Assembly: GCA_022225965.2 (NCBI GenBank)
Contig: JAKJXP020000152.1
Coordinates: 17,619 to 81,618, forward strand
Direction: 5' to 3'
Length of the DNA: 64,000 nt
Source: Diatrype stigma
Taxonomy: Eukaryota; Ascomycota; Sordariomycetes; Xylariales; Diatrypaceae
How positions within the stretch are numbered: position 1 is the first letter of the stretch; the number at the start of each line of letters is the position of its first letter. Positions 1 to 11,041 of this stretch are shown here, piece by piece. Both the position numbers and the translations under genes were made by a program. The notes under the pieces are model-generated. The model was not told the DNA's origin and made no database searches. It saw only the letters and a program-made list of their open reading frames with translations.

Positions 1-182
1 ATTTGAGCACATTATGGAACGGTTCGTGATCATGGAATCAAGTTTCCATTGGACCAGCTTAGAAATGATATTTGATACAACATTGAATCCAGCCTATATC
101 AAAGATGGTATACTTCCATGTGACTCCGTGATAATAAGGAGCTAGTATTGTCCCAACCTATCCTCCATAGTAGAGCAACCCC

Positions 183-2239
183 TTATAGAATTGTCCCAAG
201 GTTGACTAGTTGGTGTCAATTAGCCCCGACCCTATAGCGTTTAATCAAGCAAGGCAATGAGTAGACTTACCATGAATTGCCTTAACCTGGGTGTATGATG
301 ATAGTGCATACTGGCCCAGCTCTCTGCCGATGCCAGATTGTTTGTATCCGCCGAAAGGAATGCCGAAGTGCGAGTCTTGCGAGCTGTTGATCTGTAGAAG
401 GAGTTAGCGGATTGGAAAAATTCTACCCGTGCCCGCCCGCCGGCGTTGATCTTATAACTACGTACCCAGACCATTCCGGCTTCGATCGCCCCCGCCGCCT
501 TGTGGGCTCGGACGATGTCCTTGGAGAAGACCGCCGCGCCGAGACCGTACTCGGTATCGTTGGCCTTCTCGATGGCCTCCTCGTCCGTGGTGAACGACTG
601 GATGACGACGAAGGGCCCGAAGATCTCCTCCCGGACCGCCTTCATGTGGTTCTTCGTGTCGGCGAAGATGGTCGGCTCGACGAAGAAGCCGTTGCCCGGG
701 CCGGGCTTGCCGCCGAGGACCAGCCGGCCGCCCTCCGACTTGGCCGACTCGACGTAGCTCAGGATCTTCTCCTGCTGCACCTTGGAGATCTGCGGGCCGT
801 GCGTGGTCTTCTCGTCGAACTGGCTTCCCGACGTCGAGTTCTGCACAGTGTAGTCCTTGAATTGCTCGACGAACTTCTCGTACACCTTTTCCTGCACGTA
901 GATCCGCGATGTGGACGTGCACACTTGTCCCGACCCACCTGCCAGCCAATCGTCAGTACCATTTCCCCGAAGGTAAGCCAAGACAAAACGCGGTTCGTTG
1001 ATGGACACTTACTCATGATTCCTACATGGGACCACTTCACTGCCTGTTCGAGATCCGCATCGTCGAATATGATCAACGGACTCTTTCCGCCTGTCTCGAG
1101 GGTGATGTTCTTGAGGTTTACAGCAGCGGACCGCATGATGGCCTTTCCCGTGATGGTGCTTCCAGTGAAGGCAATCTTATCCACGCCGAGGTGTTCCGAC
1201 AGAGCCACTCCCGCTGTTCTGCCATAGCCGTTGATGATGTTGACAACGCCAGGTGGGAAGCCCGCCTCCTTTATCAGGGTGCCCAGGTAGAGTGCGGAGA
1301 GCGGGGTCTGTTCGGCTGCTTTCAACACAATCGTATTGCCGCAGGCCAAAGCAGGGCCCAGCTTCCATGCAGCCATCTAGATAATAGTTAGCCAAGAGCC
1401 ACCCGAAGCTACATTGTTAAGTCATGGGGTGACGGAATCCGGGCTAGTTAGTTGACGAACCATTGCAGGATAATTCCATGGGATGATCTGGCCGCAGACA
1501 CCTGGTTTCCACCCCCCCAATTTAGCAGGCAACCTTCAAGATCAAATGGATATGATTGAACTTCTCTTACCAACAGGCTCGTGCTTCGTGTACGCCAGCT
1601 TGGCCTCGCTCGTCTCGATGGTCTGGCCGTAGATCTTGTCGGCCCAGCCGGCGTAGTACTTGAAGACGGCGACGCTCTCGGCGAGGTCCTCGCCCAGCGC
1701 CACGGCGTACGGCTTGCCGTTGTCCCAGGCGTCGATGGTGGCGAGCACCTTGCTCTCGCGCTCGACCACCTCGGCGAGGCGGTAGAGCAGCGCGCCCCGC
1801 GCCGCCGCGCTCAGCCCCCGCCACGCCGGGTTCCGGAACGCCGCCCGCGCGGCCTTCACCGCCGCGTCTACGTCCGCGGCGCCCGCGGCCGCGACCGAGG
1901 CGATCGCCGACGAGTCGAACGGGTTGACCGTCTCGATTGTCTCGCCTGACTGGGCGGGCACGAACTCATTGTTGATGAAGAGGCCTGGTGGGATGGGAAA
2001 CAAGGGTTCATGATTAGCTGGGTGTAGTGTAGGTGATGAATCATCATGCCACAAGATAGGCAGGTAAATGGGTCTGTTGCATAGTTACCGGTTGGTTGGC
2101 TCCAAGACACCTTGTTTGGTGCCGTGAGGGTGATTGGTGCTGCCATCTTGATCGCTCCTGGGGACGAGAAGTATCGCTGTATAACACGAGGATGAACTAC
2201 ACGGAGGCTTCGCAGCTGGGGTGTTGCGAACTTGAACAT
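183..2239 (-). CDS. NAD(P)-dependent aldehyde dehydrogenase, mitochondrial type
   Basis: Oxidises aldehydes such as acetaldehyde to acids. Seven exons by my reading: 2239-2089, 1984-1571, 1501-1461, 1376-1013, 938-466, 391-271 and a 23-base last exon 205-183 encoding the family-typical VNLGTIL end. They splice to 528 residues, close to the usual ALDH length plus a leader. The first ~30 residues are basic and Ser/Thr-containing ([19 protein letters not shown]), which suggests mitochondrial import. A second Met at residue 32 could give a cytosolic form. Seen: IPWNYP cofactor-site motif, FTGST, catalytic Glu296 in LETGGKS and nucleophile Cys330 in GQVCTSTSR, spaced 34 residues apart as in the family, and EEIFGPF near the C-terminus. 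Similar to fungal aldA/ALD4-5 proteins, but which paralogue cannot be settled here. Confidence 0.93.
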
Positions 2240-2722
2240 TCACGGCTACTACTCAGGTATATATATGATGCAGTATTCGTTCAAATCAACTCAAGCAGTT
2301 CTTGTAAGATGGAACGTCGACATGTCATTTCCCCAACATAATGAGGAGAAGCAGACCCCGCCTCCCCAAGGTGTTGGTTCCCCCCTCTTAGTCTCCGGGT
2401 GATACCTAACTTCCCCGAAGCGGGCTGGGGATGAGATAATGTTATGTAACTATGTCGACGTAGAACCTTCTTAGTTGATGGCCTTATCTTGTAGCATGCC
2501 GCTACCATTAGGTTTGTCTTACGTTAAGTGACCGGGGAAACCCCCGGTTGTGGGGTGTTCGGCCGGCCGGAATGACTGTAGCGCTGGTCTATAGCCCCAC
2601 TAGTTAAGGGGGAGCTACACGTGGGCGATTGTGTTTCTTTTACTAGTCTCTGGTTTTGTTCAACTTACCATCCGTGACAGATGGGGAGTTTTCAATCTAA
2701 CTACATATTGTTCGCCGATAAC
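2240..2722. other. spacer between ALDH start and GH78 3' end
   Basis: No coding exon was recognised. It should hold the ALDH promoter and the 3' region of the rhamnosidase. Small open frames have no recognisable content. Confidence 0.5.
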
Positions 2723-2758
2723 TCCGCTTTCAAGTCCGCTTTCAAGTCCGCTTTCAAG
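2723..2758. repeat. 12-bp tandem repeat, 3 copies
   Basis: Unit TCCGCTTTCAAG repeated three times head to tail. The stop codon of the rhamnosidase gene (2754-2756, minus strand) lies in the last copy, so copy-number change would stay 3' of the coding region. Confidence 0.85.
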
Positions 2759-4928
2759 GCGACTCACAGTCTCGACCGATGACCTTTCTCACTCCGCCGC
2801 CAGCCAATAATTCCCCCTTTACATAAGCCTTCCGATCTACCGTGACCAATCTGCATTCAAAGGGCAACTGTATGGACCCTGTTGTCCCATTAGGAGTTGT
2901 GAGGGTCGCTTCTAGCGTCCTACCGGCGAGCCCGTTCGGTCCATCAAACTCCACTATCGCCTCAAAATGACCCATAGGCGACACATAACCAGTCCTAAGG
3001 CTTTGAAGGTCACCAGGTTGCGGCCGAAACACCCAACGCTTCCAACCTATTATCTCCAGCCCTACGGTCTTGAAGCTCAGGGCCTGTGTCGGCCCGGTGG
3101 ACCAGCTGTGCGAGAGGCTCGTATATGCACTATCGTGGTTATAGGATCTCATGGAGCGGTATGCTAGGGACCCGTTGGCGCTCATACCCTCGATCAAGGT
3201 CGTGCCCGTCATAAGCGGACTGTCAAGCAGGTAGCCCCATGTCTTGCGAATCAGGTCCAATGCTGTGCGCGACTGACCGGCAGCATAATGTGCAAGCACC
3301 TCAGCACTCGAGATGAAGGGCGATATGGTGTCTGCTAGCTCGGGAGCCACAGGGCCAATTTCATTCCAATTTCGAGTAAGTGCATTGGATATCTGAATAC
3401 TCTGGTTCTGATTCGTCGTCAGATTGTAGAGAAGAGCAATAGCGTTCCCGTCTTGTGGGTAGAGCTCTGCTCCAGCTGCTGTCTCGTTGTCCCGGAAGAG
3501 GGCGTTGTTTTCATCCCAAAGAACCTCATTGAACGCGATTTTGAGGCGTGCGGACGCCGCGGACCAAGACTCTGCTTGCTCACGTCTGCTATTACTATGG
3601 AGGGTTAGCAAGATTGGAACAATGAAGGTACTCAATTGAAGCGTGATTGGCGTCTTCGAATACCTTTCTGTCGCAGTATCTAATGCGAGTGAAGCGAACG
3701 AGGATAGGACGTGATAGTTCAACGCATTCAAAGCACTATAAAAACCACCACTGCCGACTCGTGCCCAATCGGAGGTATATACGTGCTCAGCCAAGCCAAC
3801 ATGGTTGTCGAGCCTACCAACAATATACTCCACGCCACGCGTGAGGTTCTCCCAGTGCGTATCGACCCAGGTCTCGTTCCCGGTAAACACCGCATAGTTG
3901 AAGCACGCCACCATCGCCCACGCATGGTAAACGTCGCTCTTGCTCCCATGCAAGAAGGAACTTGTTGTCGGGCCCGAGTAAGGTAGCATGCCGTCCGTGT
4001 CGTTTTGGTAGCGGAACATGGTTTCCAGCGCGTAATACACCGCTTCCAGACCCACGCTCCCCAGCCCGAGGAAGGCAGTCGTGCCCGCAATGCCCAGGTC
4101 CCCGGACCACACGGCGCGATCGCGCTTCGCTCCATCGACCAACATCGGCCCCTCAACCCCCAGAGTGGCATTGTACGCCCACCCGTCCTCGACCTGCGGC
4201 AGCCAGCGGCTGGTGTATGGCGGCGCGATGTTGGTCTGCGCCGTGAACACGCCGGCGTACCAGATGCGCACCAGGAGGTCATCGCCGTCGCCGCCGCCGT
4301 CCTCTCCAACTCCTTGCTCCGCCCAGAAGTGGCCGGCCCAGTCGCTCGGGTCCGCCTGGGATGGCGAGTACCCGAGCTCGCAGACGACGTCGGAGATGGT
4401 GATGGCACTCCGGTACGCGTGGATCGTCACGAACCGGAACCCGCCGCGGAACCGCTCGCGCGGCATGCGGTACGTCTCGGCTCCGCCGTCGATGGTCACG
4501 TTCAGCGCCTTGTCGTAGTCCTGGGTGTACACCGGGCCCGTGTCGTCGGAGATGGCGCGGATGAAGGCCGGCGACTCCGCAAAGGCGAGGGAGAAGTGTG
4601 GGGCAGCAGCAGCAGGGTGGCCGCCGGCCTCATCCTCCGGCATTGTAGGTTCCGAGGTTGAAGTCTCCATGCGCAGCCACCCAGCGACATAGGAGAAGTC
4701 TAACGTGATCTGGGAGCCCGCTTCCATGTGCAGCGTGTACACTCCCGAAGACGAGGTCCGGACGACCGCATCTCCCGAGATGGCCCTGATGCTCCTAGGT
4801 CGTACAAGCCGCGAGCTGGGGCTGTTGATGTATGCCGTCCATGGTTTTGTGTCATCGACGCTATGAGCCAGGACCAGTACGTAGTGTGTGAGAGTAGCCA
4901 GGCCGAGCCACCAGGTTAGCTTATTCAT
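2754..4928 (-). CDS. secreted GH78-like alpha-L-rhamnosidase (six-hairpin glycosidase)
   Basis: Predicted to release terminal rhamnose from plant glycosides or pectic polymers outside the cell. Residues 1-22 (MNKLTWWLGLATLTHYVLVLAH) look like a signal peptide, and several N-x-S/T sites follow. An N-terminal beta-rich part leads to the (alpha/alpha)6 barrel. The sequence DGAKRDRAVWSGDLG, near residue 270, matches the rhamnosidase active-site block. Bacterial members usually read DxxxRDExxWxGD, so the Glu is Arg here. A C-terminal beta domain contains GWKRWVFRPQPGD. Continuous reading gives 724 residues. A 69-base segment (3595-3663) has GTATTC..CATAG ends and a GCTAAC branch site, encodes a low-quality hydrophobic stretch and keeps frame, so the mature form is probably 701 residues. 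Family clear, substrate inferred. Confidence 0.85.
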   Translation of the reverse strand: MNKLTWWLGLATLTHYVLVLAHSVDDTKPWTAYINSPSSRLVRPRSIRAISGDAVVRTSSSGVYTLHMEAGSQITLDFSYVAGWLRMETSTSEPTMPEDEAGGHPAAAAPHFSLAFAESPAFIRAISDDTGPVYTQDYDKALNVTIDGGAETYRMPRERFRGGFRFVTIHAYRSAITISDVVCELGYSPSQADPSDWAGHFWAEQGVGEDGGGDGDDLLVRIWYAGVFTAQTNIAPPYTSRWLPQVEDGWAYNATLGVEGPMLVDGAKRDRAVWSGDLGIAGTTAFLGLGSVGLEAVYYALETMFRYQNDTDGMLPYSGPTTSSFLHGSKSDVYHAWAMVACFNYAVFTGNETWVDTHWENLTRGVEYIVGRLDNHVGLAEHVYTSDWARVGSGGFYSALNALNYHVLSSFASLALDTATERYSKTPITLQLSTFIVPILLTLHSNSRREQAESWSAASARLKIAFNEVLWDENNALFRDNETAAGAELYPQDGNAIALLYNLTTNQNQSIQISNALTRNWNEIGPVAPELADTISPFISSAEVLAHYAAGQSRTALDLIRKTWGYLLDSPLMTGTTLIEGMSANGSLAYRSMRSYNHDSAYTSLSHSWSTGPTQALSFKTVGLEIIGWKRWVFRPQPGDLQSLRTGYVSPMGHFEAIVEFDGPNGLAGRTLEATLTTPNGTTGSIQLPFECRLVTVDRKAYVKGELLAGGGVRKVIGRDCESP

Positions 4929-5436
4929 AGTTAAGTCAAATGTGAAACTGACAGACCAGGTTGATAACCACTCAGCGTAAAGCTAAACCACGATATGGCG
5001 GCTTGAATTTGTGCAATCGTAATGTACACGATTGTTTCACACCCATATGATACCTTTTCAAGGCCTCTCTTGCAAGTCTGCAGGATTCATAAGATTAAGA
5101 GCCCTTTAGTACCATTGGGCTACTCAATCATTTTATCCACGGTGTGCCGGGGCTTCAATTATCCACTTCCCCACATTCTCACCTAAAACTCGGGGTAGAC
5201 TAAGACGAGTTATGAAGGTTGAGGCGATTTACTCCAACAATGACAGCGTCGTGAGAATGTAAGGATTATTTTGAAAATAGCTCGACCGCGGATAGTGAGA
5301 AGTGTCCCTGTCTTTCCGTAGAGCTCGAATGTCAATAATCAACCCAACTCCCTGAATACGACATCCAACACTTTGCCTCCCCCCTTAACCACCTTACCCA
5401 TAGCTACAGTACCGCTAGAATAGGATGGCTGACCAA
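4929..5436. other. gene-free spacer
   Basis: Upstream of the rhamnosidase start and of the O-methyltransferase relic. Nothing coding was recognised. The 5' part of the methyltransferase, if it was ever here, is no longer readable. Confidence 0.5.
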
Positions 5437-5755
5437 CGGTCCGTTCCCAGGTGCACGGGCTTACTTCACGCATTTCGTCCTACATGACTGGCCAGATGAG
5501 GATGCCGTCAGGATTGCTACCCGGGTCAAGGAAGCCATGAAGCCTGGATATAGCAGATTCCTCGTACACGAGCACGTCATCCCACCAATGAAGCAAGACT
5601 ATGAGCAGACCGCCCTGGACCTTATCATGATGACAGGATTCGGGGGCAAGGAGCGTAGTGTGGCACAGTGGTCTGAGTTGTTGGAGGTGAGGTGCGGACT
5701 CAAGATTGTCAATACCTATACGGTGATCAACGGCATTGAGAGCGTGATTGAGTGA
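5437..5755 (+). pseudogene. C-terminal relic of a fungal O-methyltransferase
   Basis: About 106 codons encode the C-terminal third of a class-I SAM-dependent O-methyltransferase of the fungal secondary-metabolism type. GARAYF and VLHDWPDEDA contain the family's catalytic His region. They are followed by MKPGYSRFLVHEHVIP, TALDLIMMTGFGGKER and a normal stop after a GIESVIE tail. There is no in-frame ATG before the middle of this segment, and the N-terminal dimerisation domain and the SAM-binding GGGxG motif are not found upstream. It is therefore a 5'-truncated gene. The remaining frame has no stop, so the loss may be recent, or an unrecognised 5' exon may exist. Confidence 0.75.
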
Positions 5756-6378
5756 GAGTGTCCCGAGTAACAGGGGGCTGACTGTGATTGGAACTGCTGC
5801 TGCAGCTACTTGTGTGTCGTAGAGACTTGGCTGCTATACTTACCAATCAGCTGCAATTCGTATAGGCTTTTTCTTAAGTTGGCCGACGCTCTTTATTTAA
5901 CCCCTTAATTGCAGCCCCCTAGCTGGAGCCCCTTGGCCAAAGCTGGCCCAAAACCCCGGGCCGGTGCAGCCACTTAGCCAGGCCAACTCCGGTCTTGGAT
6001 CAACTCAGGCCAGCTTCAGCAATCTCCAGCCAGCTTACGCCGAAACGTAGACTACTTGCAGCGCTTCGGTAACATAACAGATCCTTCGGGTTGAAGGGCC
6101 ATATTTATAAGTATACTGAGATGATCAAATAACCGAGCAAAACTGAACGGGCTTTCGTGGCTGCTAGGACTATGTTAGCAGACCATGTGATGAAATAATA
6201 AATAATATTAACTATCCACTATTGTCCAGTTGTAATGTATCATATCCCAGTTTAACGTCATCCACCATAGCTGATTCTGCATATATACGCCACATCCAAA
6301 CACACACCTACCCTGATATCTCACAATATAGGTATGTGTGGGTATTTGTGTAAGAGTGCACACAACCACGCAGTCATA
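5756..6378. other. gene-free spacer
   Basis: No coding signal was recognised. It contains a GC-rich patch at 5915-6050 with repeated GGCCA/CCAGC words, then AT-rich sequence. It is the 3' side of both the O-methyltransferase relic and the secreted protein. Confidence 0.45.
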
Positions 6379-7658
6379 TCACCAATCTCCGCTATATCCC
6401 TTCAAACTAGCACAACTCGCAGCAACGGGAGGTTCAAGGAATGCCGTGCTGACGCGCCAGCCGAACACCCCGTTCTCCCAGATCTGCGACCCCGTACTAT
6501 CAGCATCCGCAAAGGGCTCGATACGAGCCTCGACGCGCCCGCGGACCGGCACCGGGTCGTTGGGCGGCAGCGTCAGCGAGGTGTTGAACAGACGCTGGTA
6601 GTTGTCGCAGACGGCGGTGTCGTTGGCGAACACGGGCTGGTTCGTGATGTTCTTGAGGAACGCGATGCCCCAGGGGTCCAGCAGCCCCTCCGTCGGCGCC
6701 GTCTGCAGGCTGACCAGCCGGCCCCCGTCATCGTCGGTCGTTGTTGTCGCTGCCTGGAAGTAGTGCGTCATGTTGCTGCTGTTGTCCTCGGGAGACGACG
6801 GCGTGTAGTAGGCGTAGGCGTCGCACGGCGGGTCGAAGGTACCCGGGTAGACCGTGATCCCGAACCCCTCGGACCCCAGGATTGCCACGTCGTTGCCGGC
6901 TGTGATCATCATCGTCGCGGCCCACCGGTACGAGCTGTAGTTGTCCCCAAGGATGTCGATGAAAGGGAACTCGAGAGCGGCACGCTAGAATTGGGGAATA
7001 GGGCCATCGTAAGCTTAATTTCCCAGTGTATCCCGAGCCGGGCCGAGTACGATCATTCTCGTCTTGTTGACGAGGACATGGTAATATTACCAAGCCCCAC
7101 CATGAGAGTATAATATAGGAGTTATCGGGGATATGGAAAGGATGGCAGGGTTATAAAGTAGGGGAAGAACGAGATAGTGAAAGAAATAGGAGAATCCCCT
7201 TCCCCCCCCCCCCCCCTTACCCCCAAGAAAGGGGCTACCTAGTTGAAGCCAGTGAAACTTACCGAAAAGTCAGCCGGGTGCGCCCCATAAGCTGGAAACT
7301 GGATATCGTGGTCATGCACACCGACGGCCATCATGGGGTACGCATCCTGCGGAAACGAAGGCAGAAGCGCGCGGTAAGTGTGCTCGAGGATGCCGTACGC
7401 GGCCGGAATGACGCGGCGCGCGGTGGTCAAGGGGATCGGCACGATGAGCGTCGTCCCGTTCAAGTTCCCACTCACGAAGCCCGGATACTCATCAGCGTGC
7501 GGGTTGGCGCTGTCTACGGAGAGGCACACGTCCTGTCTTGACTCCATAGGGGCAAGGGGAGTTGGGGGGGATGGAAAGGGGGAGCATGTTGTGGTGTGAG
7601 AAAGGGCCGCCCAGATGAAAATGAGGGTAGAAAGGAAGTGGCTGGCTTTTTGAGGCAT
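6379..7658 (-). CDS. secreted protein of unknown function (possible acetoacetate-decarboxylase-like fold)
   Basis: Two exons, 7658-7263 and 6984-6379, splice in phase 0 to 333 residues. I start at the Met of MPQKASHFLSTLIFIWAALS because it opens a clean signal peptide. The upstream in-frame Met at 7748 adds 30 residues that would bury it. After cleavage, a Pro/Ser stretch leads to a single domain with GFVSGNLNGTTLIVPIPLT, RRVIPAAYGIL and MMAVGVHDHDIQFP, then RWAATMMITAGNDVAI in exon 2. Several N-glycosylation sites (NSSNMT, NTSL) are present. The pattern of a PL-x-x-ARxxxPAxY segment followed by a small beta barrel recalls acetoacetate-decarboxylase-like proteins, but no catalytic Lys can be pointed to. 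Gene model fairly sure, function unknown. Confidence 0.72.
7202..7216. repeat. 15-base C homopolymer in intron
   Basis: A pure C run lies within the intron of the secreted-protein gene (G run on its sense strand). It is prone to length variation and to sequencing error. Confidence 0.9.
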
Positions 7659-10600
7659 TGTCGGCGAATGTATTGGGGGCTTCGAGCAACAAGAAGAGCG
7701 ATGTCTCGTAAGCAAGGGATTCAAAGAAGGAACAGGAGGAAGAGGCACGTCTTAGATCAGATTATAATACTATACGAACTCGAGACGAGGGTTTGATGAT
7801 CTTACTCGACACTAACATACAAATCCTCGAACATGCCCACCATCTTTATACTCCCTCTGTCTTACGTTCTCCCGTGAGCACCCATAGTAGAACTCAGTGA
7901 GAAGGAACCTGCCGATGCGGTTCATCGGCAGGGACAGAACAAAGCCGAAGACAAAGACGGGGACAGATAATGCCTCGCCTGAAGGATGGGCGGATGGTCA
8001 ACCGATCGATCCATTAATGACACCGAAGATGGTTCCATTTATCACCACCAGGTCGCATTATTGAAATCCAAGTAAGCTAGGTACGGCGCTTCTATCTGTT
8101 ATAGGTATACAGATTTGTGTGTTGCTTGTCCCGTGACTTCTTTGCTGACAGCCGAGAGGATATCAATATTGAGCCCAGGCTACACTGGAGAAGCCCCAGT
8201 CAGCCTCGTCGCCGCAAAAGGGGCGCCAGCCCAGCTAGTCTGAGCTCCTCCAGGCCGAGATGCCGATAGTGATGGTGGTGGTAGAACTGGTTGGAGGCCT
8301 GATTATTGTAAGATTGCGTCAGGGAAGTAGCATAGTGAGTTCCACAGGCGAACAATACCGTATCAAGATGGCAGCTGATCAGGCTTCCCACATCTTTGGT
8401 GGATAAGAGTAGTATTTGACTGATATGATAGTTTTTCAATAGCTTCGCCGAGAATCTACCCCGTAATGGAAACCCGCTCCTGCATAATACCTTCTTGTAT
8501 TAGATAAACCGATGCCACACTTCTAAGCCTATCTTGCTAGCATACTCAGTCGAGCGAATGTCTCTTCTAGAAAGTGTAGTAATATAATTACTGACATGAC
8601 CTAGCACCTTGAGAGTCATGAGAGTCTCGTGATCATATATATTCCCAATAAAGCGAGGTTGGGGCCATGTGACTCAGGTCCATGGTGAACCGACGCCAAG
8701 GAAGTCCCTTGACGAAATACATCGACTATAGAATAGCTACGGTGTTATAGGTGGTAGTGAGCCACAGAGAAGTGAAGTATTTACAAGCATTGATATATAG
8801 CTGGGGCCAATTCTATATTGAATTAGATACCGGCTGCCGTGTCATAGGAGTTAAGCTAGGGGGTTTGGACATGAACTTGTTATTTTCTATTCTTAACAAC
8901 AGATATAATTACACCAAGCGTTCCTGTACGGAGCCTGGAATCCTATATGTGAAGAAACGTATTCCTACTACTTTCAGCAGGTACTAGAGGTTGAACTTGC
9001 AAACGGTCCAACATCTACCGGCTAAAATAGAAATCAGAAGGTTACAATACACACCAAATGATTATGGATGCCTATAGTTACAGTACAGAGTAGTAGAACG
9101 CCCAACAAAACCTGGCAGAATGAGTCGCTCGACTTTTTCAACGACCTACCTAGATAGGGATAGCCCAAGGCCGCCAAAGAGGGTGGGGGGATAGAGAAAT
9201 GGAAATAGGTTCCCATCTAGCTGCTACTAGCTACTCTATCATAGTCCGGTCCGTACGATGAAGTAGGTCAAGTCTTAGAAGCAGCTGAGATCGAACAGGC
9301 CGAATCCATCACCGGGATAGCAATACCGAATGAAGTATGTATGAACGGCGCACTGGTCGGACGGGTCGAGGCCCGAGGCGCAAGGGGCCCACGAGGTAGG
9401 GCGCCCGTCTAGATACGCGATTGGCGCAGCCACATCAAAGACTCCTGCAGGATGCTTGGAATGGCGATGGCAATGCCCTACCTACATTACCTGCGTTAGC
9501 CTACATGTAAGCACACACTCCACGCATGCACGCACGCATGCATGCATATACTAGGTGCGTACGGCAGGTAAGTAGGTACGGTATAGTTTCGTCTTACATA
9601 CCTATATAAAACCTCCGTACACACACACACGGCCAGCAGCAGCCAATGAGCCAGCCCGTTCGGCTTCATACCCGAAAGATATATGAGATCATGTAATTTC
9701 CGATATATACAGCTGAAGAGGCAAACCTACCGTGAACATGGTAGATGCCGCCGCAATTACATCTGCGGCGATGTCGGTGGATCAAGTCGAGTAGGCCTCC
9801 GAAAGGCGATTAGCGACTTCGGCCATGGAATACTACCTCACTAGGTCACAATTACAATATGCCATAGGTACAACACAATAATACACACGCGCGAAGACAC
9901 ATAGTGCATATATATATATACAGCCAAGCAGCTTGGGGGCCTGTTAGTATAGCGTCAGCCATCCCACGTGAGGGTAGGACTAGGTACTCATCCGTTCATT
10001 GAATGATCTAACAATATGGTCGACTAGCCAGTCAGCCAAGCCTACAATCCTTGGTGTCAGACTTGCATGGGATAATGTACCGGCTGATGATTTGACCTAG
10101 GAAGGAACCGAGACTTACTCTTGCTGTTGCAGAGATGGGTAGGCATGCATCGTTGCGCAGGATGATATGATGTCGTCTTATATTCGAGGAGTCGATTAAA
10201 ACCATCAGATGAAGCCGGGATAAATGTATAAGCTACTCGTTATCTCATCCGGCGAGCGACGCAGATGCCCACAGGTTGGTTGACGGCCAAACTACCGTCT
10301 AGTTGCTACCTACCCCAGTCAGAATAATACCAATCCAAGACTGGTCCGCGGGTCGCCTGAGCTTAAGCGAACACGCTTCTTCCCGGCAGACCCCACCAAT
10401 TCCAGTGGTGCGGGAATAGATTTGGATCGAGACGAGACAAATGCCGGCGGAGGTAAGCGTCCCGGGGGCTAAAAATAGGCCGCAACCCCCGAGTTCGCCT
10501 AGCTGTTGGGGGCCTATTCCTCCGTCTACTGTCGTTAATGGGATGGGGGTATGGGGGCAGGTATTACGGGACAAGTGGGGTTGGACCAAGGGGGGAAATA

Positions 10601-11041
10601 TCAACAATACTACACAACGGCCTGGGGAGTGGCGCGCTGATCTATTTATCAATCAAGTGTTGAGGCAGAGGCTCGGGACGGTAATCACATGTAAGGTCTA
10701 GCAAGACACGGGTGAACATTGCCAATGGACCGGACGGATACTCGGCAAGTGAATTTCGATGTGAGGTAAGGCGAGGTGAGGCGAAAAGGTGAGCCAGCCG
10801 CCGGCGCCTCTTATGGCGCCACTCAGCCCAGACGGAGAGATATTTTCCACGCGCGCGCACACACAATCCACCCGCTACCTCGGTGAACCGGGCAGTGGCG
10901 TTTCCGCGCCTAGCTGGACCGAAGCGTAAGCAGGCAAGCGAACCATTACATCATTATGGTAGATATCGCAGCACGCTGATTTACTTCATTTTGCATTCCG
11001 CTACCTTACACGAACAAGCGTACGCCATTCGCTATAGGCTA
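7659..11041. other. 3.4-kb stretch without recognisable genes
   Basis: Both strands were read. The short frames at 8200-8439, 8751-8987, 10299-10652 and 10441-10701 show no family motif, no codon bias and no spliced continuation. The stretch holds alternating ATGC/TATA simple sequence around 9520-9552 and 9908-9921. It probably contains promoter sequence of the secreted-protein gene and the 3' UTR of PGS1. Confidence 0.5.

Noticed and set aside
183..7658. Secondary-metabolite gene cluster
   Set aside because: There is only an O-methyltransferase relic next to an ALDH and a glycosidase. No synthase, P450 or regulator.
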